Of a DNA stretch of 9,749 nucleotides, positions 5,528 through 9,749 are shown piece after piece. The stretch spans positions 1 to 9,749 of the forward strand of contig CADBNY010000091.1 of assembly GCA_902796215.1 (NCBI GenBank). The letters are read 5' to 3'. The notes under the pieces were generated by a model that was not told where the DNA came from, made no database searches, and worked only from the letters and a program-made list of their open reading frames with translations. The DNA is from an uncultured Erysipelotrichaceae bacterium (GTDB lineage Bacteria > Bacillota_I > Bacilli_A > RF39 > UBA660). Numbering within the stretch: the first letter of the stretch is position 1; each line of letters starts with the position of its first letter. The position numbers were made by a program, and so were the translations under genes.

Positions 5528-6427
5528 TTATTCATCTTCGTCTTTTAATCCTAGTTCTAGGAAATATTTTTCTTCATCTCTCCAGTTTTTTAAAGTTTTG
5601 ACATAAGTTTCTAGAAATACTTTTTTTCCTAGAAATGCTTCCATATCTTTTCTGGCTCTTGTTGATATTTCTTTTAGTTTTGATCCTTGTTTTCCAATAA
5701 TAATTTTTTTTATATTTTCTCTGTCAACAACTATTAAAACTTGAATATGAATTAGTTTTTTTGATTCTTCATAATTTTCAACATAGCAAGTTACTGTATG
5801 AGGTATTTCATCATGTGTTAGTTCAAGTATTTTTTCTCTTACAAATTCGGCCATTATAAATCTTGTTGATACATTTGTTAATTCTTCTTCTGAGAAGATT
5901 CTTTCAGATTCATATAGTCTTTCTTTAATGCAATTGATTAATAGTTCTATATTATCTTTTTTTATAGCAGAGATTGGGATTATTTCTGCAAAATCATGTA
6001 ATTCTTTTAGTTTGTTTATTTCTTCTAGTAAAGTTGTTTTATCTTTTACTAAATCAATTTTATTTAGTAATAAAAAAATAGGAATATCTTTATTTTTTAT
6101 TTTATCTAAAATAAATTGATCTCCTTTTCCAAAACCTTTTGAAATATCTATCAAAAATAAAATCACATCTACACCATCTGTATTATTATATGCTTTTTTA
6201 TTCATAAGATTTCCTAATTTATTATTTGGTTTATGAATTCCTGGAGTATCAACAAATATAATTTGTGAATTTTCATCATTATAGATTCCTTGAATCACAT
6301 TTCTTGTTGTTCCACTTACATTAGAAGTAATGGCTAGTTTCATATCTAAAATGCTATTTAAAAGGCTACTTTTTCCAACATTTGGTCTTCCTACTAAACT
6401 TACAAAACCACATTTCATTTTCCTCAT
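5528..6427 (-). CDS. era: GTPase Era
   Basis: Era is an essential GTPase that binds the 3' end of 16S rRNA and helps assemble the 30S subunit. The 299-residue product has all GTPase boxes: G1 GRPNVGKSS (13-21), G2 SGTTRN (38-43), G3 DTPG (60-63), G4 NKID (122-125) and G5 SAI (153-155). A C-terminal KH domain has IIIGKQGSKLKEI (242-254), and the family's usual end includes KNWRDEEK. Length is standard. Two starts are possible: ATG at 6427, with GGGG directly against it, or ATG at 6418, giving MKCGFVSLVGRPN with GAGG three bases upstream; the latter looks slightly better. It follows dgkA by 6 or 15 bases and precedes yqzL and recO in one transcript. Confidence 0.97.
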   Translation of the reverse strand: MRKMKCGFVSLVGRPNVGKSSLLNSILDMKLAITSNVSGTTRNVIQGIYNDENSQIIFVDTPGIHKPNNKLGNLMNKKAYNNTDGVDVILFLIDISKGFGKGDQFILDKIKNKDIPIFLLLNKIDLVKDKTTLLEEINKLKELHDFAEIIPISAIKKDNIELLINCIKERLYESERIFSEEELTNVSTRFIMAEFVREKILELTHDEIPHTVTCYVENYEESKKLIHIQVLIVVDRENIKKIIIGKQGSKLKEISTRARKDMEAFLGKKVFLETYVKTLKNWRDEEKYFLELGLKDEDE

Positions 6428-6433
6428 CCCCTA

Positions 6434-6853
6434 TTATTGTTTGCTTAAAAACTCAATTAATTTTGGTAAAAATATTACTAATCCTGTTATTGCAGATATT
6501 AATGATATTACTAATACTCCTGCTGCTGCTACATCTTTGGATGACTTTGCTAATGGATGAATCTTAGGGCTTGCTAAATCTACAGTGTATTCAATTGCTG
6601 TATTAAAAAATTCTGCCATTAACACTAATCCTATTAATAAAAGGCATATTAACCATTCTATGTAACTAATTTTTAAGAAAAATCCAAAAACAATGACTAA
6701 TATTGCAATAAAAGTGTGTATTTTCAAATTTTGTTCTTTTTTATATGCTTGAGATATTCCTTCTGCTGCATATTTAAAACTGTTTCTTAATCTTTTATTG
6801 TCAAGTTTTAATTTTTTCTTTACTTTTTTTCTAACTTTCTCTTCGGATGTCAT
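6434..6853 (-). CDS. dgkA: Undecaprenol/diacylglycerol kinase DgkA
   Basis: This small integral membrane kinase phosphorylates undecaprenol (in Gram-positive bacteria) or diacylglycerol and feeds the lipid carrier pool for cell wall synthesis. The 139-residue product has a basic N-terminal tail (1-24), an amphipathic stretch RNSFKYAAEGIS, and three membrane segments at about 47-63, 66-82 and 112-130. The family signature is present: MAEFFNTAIEYTVDL with E81, N84 and E88, then HPLAKSSKDVAAAGVLV with K106 and D107. It overlaps the end of ybeY by 23 bases, and GGAGG lies 14 bases before its ATG. B. subtilis has the same order but with cdd between dgkA and era; here cdd is missing. Confidence 0.94.
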   Translation of the reverse strand: MTSEEKVRKKVKKKLKLDNKRLRNSFKYAAEGISQAYKKEQNLKIHTFIAILVIVFGFFLKISYIEWLICLLLIGLVLMAEFFNTAIEYTVDLASPKIHPLAKSSKDVAAAGVLVISLISAITGLVIFLPKLIEFLSKQ

Positions 6854-7286
6854 TTTCTTCTAATACCTCCTCTTGCTTTTGGAACATTTCTTTTTCTTCT
6901 TCTTTCGTTTGATGATCATACCCTAATAAATGATAAAATCCATGTACGGCTAGAAAAGATAGTTCTCGAAGAAGGGAATGGCCATATTCTTTTGCTTGAC
7001 TTTTGGCACGATCAATTGAAATATAAATATCTCCTAATATTCTCTCACCTTCTGGAATAATAACACTATCTTCATCTTCTAAAGCAAAAGTAATTACATC
7101 TGTTTCTTTATCTATATTACGATACTTTTTATTCAAATTATGTATGTAATTATTATCTACAATAATTAGATTAAAAGATACGTTTTCTAGATTTTCTTTT
7201 TTTATTGCTCCATATAAAACTTTTTCTACTGTTTTTAACTCTTCTATTTCTTCATTTACTTGAACATATACTTCTATTTTACTCAT
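6831..7286 (-). CDS. ybeY: Endoribonuclease YbeY, rRNA maturation factor
   Basis: YbeY is a zinc-dependent single-strand endoribonuclease needed for 16S rRNA 3' end maturation and ribosome quality control, and it is known to interact with Era, encoded just downstream. The 151-residue product has the conserved LNKKYRNIDKETDVITFAL (51-69), GDIYIS (85-90) and the metal site H-G-F-Y-H-L-L-G-Y-D-H with H115, H119 and H125. Length is normal. The start has AGGAG five bases before ATG and lies 8 bases after the VanZ-family stop. Confidence 0.96.
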   Translation of the reverse strand: MSKIEVYVQVNEEIEELKTVEKVLYGAIKKENLENVSFNLIIVDNNYIHNLNKKYRNIDKETDVITFALEDEDSVIIPEGERILGDIYISIDRAKSQAKEYGHSLLRELSFLAVHGFYHLLGYDHQTKEEEKEMFQKQEEVLEENDIRRES

Positions 7287-7294
7287 ATCTACTC

Positions 7295-7909
7295 CTATGT
7301 CATAATTAATACTAATGATATAATTAATCCTGTTAATATAAATATTGCTAGACTATTTAAAACCCATTCTTTTTTACATGAAACTGGGAAAAGTTTTCCA
7401 ATTGAATGTAAAATACGATATATAAAATATCCAAATATTCCACCTAATAAATTTAATATAATGTCATCTACATCAAAAACTCTTCCAATAGATAATTGAA
7501 CAAATTCAATAGATAAAGATGTTATCAATGTTAATAATAGTGGTAATGTAATTTTCTCAGATTTTAAATAATAGCTACTAAATAGTCCAAATGGTAAAAA
7601 CATTATCATATTTCCCAAAACATTCTTAATAAATAAGCGGCTTGTCACATTATATCGTAATATTTCTTTAAAGGGAATAAAATTGTTTCCTGATAGGGAA
7701 ACATCATCTTGAAATGTTACTACTTGGAATAAGCATAAAATGTATATTCCAAATATTAGCATGCATAATTCTTTATATAAAACTATTTTTTCTTCATTTT
7801 TCACTAAATAGCAAGTTCGAAATGAAACCATTACGATAACTGAAATTAAGACCATTGGCCATGTAATATTAATAACTCCTTGTATTGTTTTCGATAGTGG
7901 TTCTAACAC
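7295..7909 (-). CDS. VanZ-family membrane protein, probable GTG start
   Basis: The product is 204 residues from the preferred start. It is a polytopic membrane protein with about five hydrophobic segments. The VanZ motifs are visible: NFIPFKEI, then GNMIMFLPFGLFSSY, then IEFVQLSIGRVFDVDDIILN and LLGGIFGYFIYR. Some VanZ proteins give low-level teicoplanin resistance, but most have unknown roles at the envelope, so no resistance should be inferred. The frame is open from an ATG at 7930, but that start would overlap yqfD by 17 bases and has no ribosome site. AGAGGTGAT (7921-7913) places GTG at 7909 at the same distance as in yqzL, and ATG at 7912 is also possible. It sits where Bacillus has phoH and yqfF. 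Confidence 0.88.
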   Translation of the reverse strand: MLEPLSKTIQGVINITWPMVLISVIVMVSFRTCYLVKNEEKIVLYKELCMLIFGIYILCLFQVVTFQDDVSLSGNNFIPFKEILRYNVTSRLFIKNVLGNMIMFLPFGLFSSYYLKSEKITLPLLLTLITSLSIEFVQLSIGRVFDVDDIILNLLGGIFGYFIYRILHSIGKLFPVSCKKEWVLNSLAIFILTGLIISLVLIMT

Positions 7910-7913
7910 CATA

Positions 7914-9080
7914 TCACCTCTTTTTTTCATTCTCTTCTTCTATATTTATATTACTTATATCTGTATAATCTGATATATTTTCTTTTGTCTTAAAAAATAT
8001 ATCTACTTCTATTTTACTATTTTTTGCTTTATTTTTCAAAACTTTTTTATTTATTATTTTCTCATCTTCTGATAATTTATCTTGGATTTTTTTTGTAGCT
8101 TTTTTTATTGCTATATCTAATATTTCTTTTTTTGTATACTTTATAAACTTTTCTTCTGTTTTCTTATATTTAACTATTCCAAATTTTGATGATAGAATTT
8201 TACTATCTACTATATTATACTCTTCTTTTTTAAATGTATAAAATTTGTTTCTAAAATTCTTTTCTTTTCCTAATAACTTATAATGAAATCCCCATCTTTT
8301 GTTTTGCTTGGTTGTAATTACTTTATATTTTTCTGGTATAATAATTTTTACAGTATACCATGTTTCTCCATATACTTTACCTATTGCACAAGTTTTAGAT
8401 GTTATTTTATCTTTATTATATATTAAACCACTTATTAAAATTTCACCTTTTTCTACATAGTCATTTTTCTTTTTTACAATTTCTCCTTTTGAAGCTGTAA
8501 TGCTTTGTATAATAGCATTTTTCTTGGAAATAATGCTTCTAGGTGTGCACTCTTCTTCTTTTTTAGGTATTTTTCTTTCTTCTACTTTGATGATATATTT
8601 TGTTCCTTTTTCATCTATTTCTAGCCATTCAATTTTCTTTTTTTCTTTTTCTAATATTTTTTGTTTTAGTTTTTCTTTTTCTTGATAATTTATTTTAAAA
8701 TGATATTTTTTTAGGCCAAATTCTTCTAAATCTTTTTTTACTATTTCTCTTATTTTTTTATTAGGATGAATTATTTCTATTCGAAAAATAATGTTTGATA
8801 ATAAAATGATTAGTGCTATTCCAATACTAAAAAATGTAATTAATAAATTGTACCTTTTTATAAAAAAAATCAGTTTATTTATTCCATATCTTTTTATTAG
8901 TTTTATTTGATAGGTTGTTTTAATTTTTTTTACTTTCTCAAAGTCATTTTTATCTATTATGATTTGAATACTTTTATCTGTCTTATCTAAAGAATAAATG
9001 TTTATTTTTTTTCTTATTAATTCTTTTATAAAATTTATAGGATTTTTCCCGATGATTTCTATTTTTAATCTGTTATTCAT
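7914..9080 (-). CDS. yqfD: Sporulation-associated membrane protein YqfD
   Basis: The 388-residue product matches B. subtilis YqfD in length (about 398), layout and gene context. An N-terminal domain (about 1-85, with INFIKELIRKKINIYSLDK) is followed by one membrane helix (about 90-110, LLITFFSIGIALIILLSNII) and a long extracytoplasmic domain. This contains KKNAIIQSITASKGEIVKK and VEKGEILISGLIY, the typical conserved block. The C-terminus is highly Lys/Glu-rich. In Bacillus the gene is under mother-cell control and is needed for efficient sporulation, but homologues occur in poorly sporulating lineages. It overlaps yqfC by 8 bases, so the two are translationally coupled. Its stop TGA lies inside the ribosome site of the VanZ-family gene. 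Confidence 0.9.
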   Translation of the reverse strand: MNNRLKIEIIGKNPINFIKELIRKKINIYSLDKTDKSIQIIIDKNDFEKVKKIKTTYQIKLIKRYGINKLIFFIKRYNLLITFFSIGIALIILLSNIIFRIEIIHPNKKIREIVKKDLEEFGLKKYHFKINYQEKEKLKQKILEKEKKKIEWLEIDEKGTKYIIKVEERKIPKKEEECTPRSIISKKNAIIQSITASKGEIVKKKNDYVEKGEILISGLIYNKDKITSKTCAIGKVYGETWYTVKIIIPEKYKVITTKQNKRWGFHYKLLGKEKNFRNKFYTFKKEEYNIVDSKILSSKFGIVKYKKTEEKFIKYTKKEILDIAIKKATKKIQDKLSEDEKIINKKVLKNKAKNSKIEVDIFFKTKENISDYTDISNINIEEENEKKR

Positions 9081-9312
9081 CCATAACCTCTATTTTTGAA
9101 ATCATTCCTGTTATTAGTATTTCTTCTTCTAATAATTTTCTTACTATTAGATTTTTTCCTGTTATACGAAGCTTTTTTCTATTGCTTTGAAGAGTGACAT
9201 TATTTTCTTCTAAGCTAATAATTCGCTTAAAATTTATAATATAAATTTTATTTTCATAAATTGTAAAACGAAATTCTCTATCATTTAAAAAGTTATCTAC
9301 TCTTTCAAACAT
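9073..9312 (-). CDS. yqfC: YqfC-family sporulation-associated protein
   Basis: The 79-residue product carries the YqfC pattern: a short N-terminal part, KIYIINFKRIISLEENNVTL, and a final ITGKNLIVRKLLEEEILITG ending in IEVMDE, close to the end of B. subtilis YqfC. It has no membrane segment and probably acts together with YqfD. The start is ATG at 9312, because GGTGAT lies three bases upstream; a TTG at 9315 is the codon just before it. A terminator after yqeY implies a local promoter; the only candidate is TATATT (9333-9328), without a good -35 box. Confidence 0.88.
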   Translation of the reverse strand: MFERVDNFLNDREFRFTIYENKIYIINFKRIISLEENNVTLQSNRKKLRITGKNLIVRKLLEEEILITGMISKIEVMDE

Positions 9313-9344
9313 CAAATCACCTAATTAAATATATGTTTTTTTTG

Positions 9345-9378
9345 AAAAAAAAACATTAATCTTTTGATTAATATTTTT
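9345..9378 (-). terminator. Rho-independent terminator of the yqeY gene
   Basis: On the minus strand ATTAATC (9372-9366) and GATTAAT (9361-9355) pair perfectly around an AAAA loop. One G-T pair and several A-T pairs extend the stem, and a run of nine T follows (9353-9345). The outer stem reaches into the stop codon at 9377-9379. Confidence 0.85.
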
Positions 9379-9749
9379 ATTGCAACTTTTCTCTAATAAT
9401 AGCAGAAACTTCTTTCATATCTGCTTTTCCTTTCATTTTTTCACTAGCGATTCCCATTATACGTCCCATTTCTTTGATACTATTAGGTTTTATTTCTTCA
9501 AAAATCTCATCAATTGTTTTTACAATTTCTTCATGAGATAATTGCTCTGGTAAATAATTCATAAGAATATCAATTTCTGCTTGTGTTTTTTCTTTTAAAT
9601 CTTCTCTTCCAGCTTTTACAAATTCAGAAATAGAATCCTTTCTCATTTTTATTTGTCTATTGACAATTTCTATTAATAAATCGTCGTTTATTTCTTTTTT
9701 ATGATCAATTTCTTCTTGTTTTAGGGATGCTTTTACCATTCTAATAACA
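9377..9749 (-). CDS. yqeY: YqeY/GatB-domain protein, 5' end outside the window
   Basis: The visible part is 124 codons, ending at TAA (9379-9377). Reading to the edge gives VIR before MVKASLKQEEID, and the family has VIRMVKASLK about 25 residues after its start. So the ATG at 9739 is internal and the gene begins beyond the window; the family is about 148 residues long. Other conserved features are KMRKDSISEFVKAGREDL, LMNYLPEQLS and MGRIMGIASEKMKGKADMK, which match the GatB/YqeY tail domain found at the end of the amidotransferase subunit GatB. The role of free-standing YqeY is unknown, though a link to tRNA-dependent amidation has been proposed from the shared domain. In Bacillus it lies between rpsU and yqfC, as the context here suggests. 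Confidence 0.93.
   Translation of the reverse strand, partial: VIRMVKASLKQEEIDHKKEINDDLLIEIVNRQIKMRKDSISEFVKAGREDLKEKTQAEIDILMNYLPEQLSHEEIVKTIDEIFEEIKPNSIKEMGRIMGIASEKMKGKADMKEVSAIIREKLQ

Noticed and set aside
6330..6567. Two overlapping plus-strand frames across the dgkA/era junction
   Set aside because: Both are antisense to well-supported genes and lack a ribosome site.
7295..7909. Glycopeptide resistance gene vanZ
   Set aside because: Only the family is recognised. There is no van cluster around it, and most VanZ-family proteins have no known resistance role.
8500..8685. Plus-strand Ser/Phe-rich frame of 61 codons
   Set aside because: It is the mirror of the Lys/Glu-rich helix in yqfD. 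Similar plus-strand frames inside rluB, the kinase, era and the VanZ gene are rejected for the same reason.

Overview
The window is very AT-rich and coding-dense, and nearly every gene lies on the minus strand. TGG encodes Trp and TGA is used as a stop (yqfD, the EIIB-like gene), so this is the standard bacterial code and not the Mycoplasma code. The gene order yqeY - yqfC - yqfD - ybeY - dgkA - era - yqzL - recO is the classic Bacillota order. Together with the AT-richness this suggests a low-GC member of Bacilli or a relative, such as an uncultured gut Erysipelotrichia/RF39-like lineage. The lineage is inferred; the gene order is read from the sequence.

Layout, right to left along the direction of transcription. 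(1) 9749-9377: 3' part of a YqeY/GatB-like gene, closed by a strong terminator. (2) 9312-4633: a tight run of overlapping or nearly abutting genes: yqfC, yqfD, a VanZ-family membrane protein, ybeY (rRNA maturation), dgkA (lipid kinase), era (30S assembly GTPase), the 28-codon yqzL and recO (recombination). The phoH, yqfF and cdd genes that B. subtilis has in this cluster are absent, and the VanZ gene sits where phoH/yqfF would be. (3) 4584-4270: a membrane-anchored PTS EIIB-like domain whose phosphorylatable Cys is Asn, with its own terminator. (4) 4195-3533: a small soluble histidine kinase with no sensor domain. (5) 3517-3251: the only plus-strand gene, a Tyr/Asn/Pro-rich small protein with a glycine-rich hydrophobic centre. 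It converges on the kinase at a shared terminator and diverges from (6), an unrecognised 282-residue protein (3133-2285). (7) 2183-1464: an RluB/RsuA-family pseudouridine synthase. (8) 1354-1: a secreted beta-propeller-like protein whose frame is interrupted near 611-653 and continues in the -1 frame to the window edge.

Functionally the centre is a conserved housekeeping block for ribosome maturation (YbeY, Era, RluB), lipid recycling (DgkA) and repair (RecO). YqfC/YqfD, a kinase resembling the catalytic part of sporulation kinases, and a promoter that also fits a mother-cell sigma factor on the Tyr-rich gene hint at a spore-forming ancestry. The window alone cannot show that the organism sporulates. 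Four clear hairpin terminators start on or inside stop codons, and many starts share a GGTGAT-N3-start ribosome binding pattern that decides several start codons. I found no tRNA, rRNA, CRISPR array or insertion sequence, and no gene-free stretch longer than 300 bases. I did not find a convincing new multi-gene system; the best candidates for follow-up are single-gene oddities.
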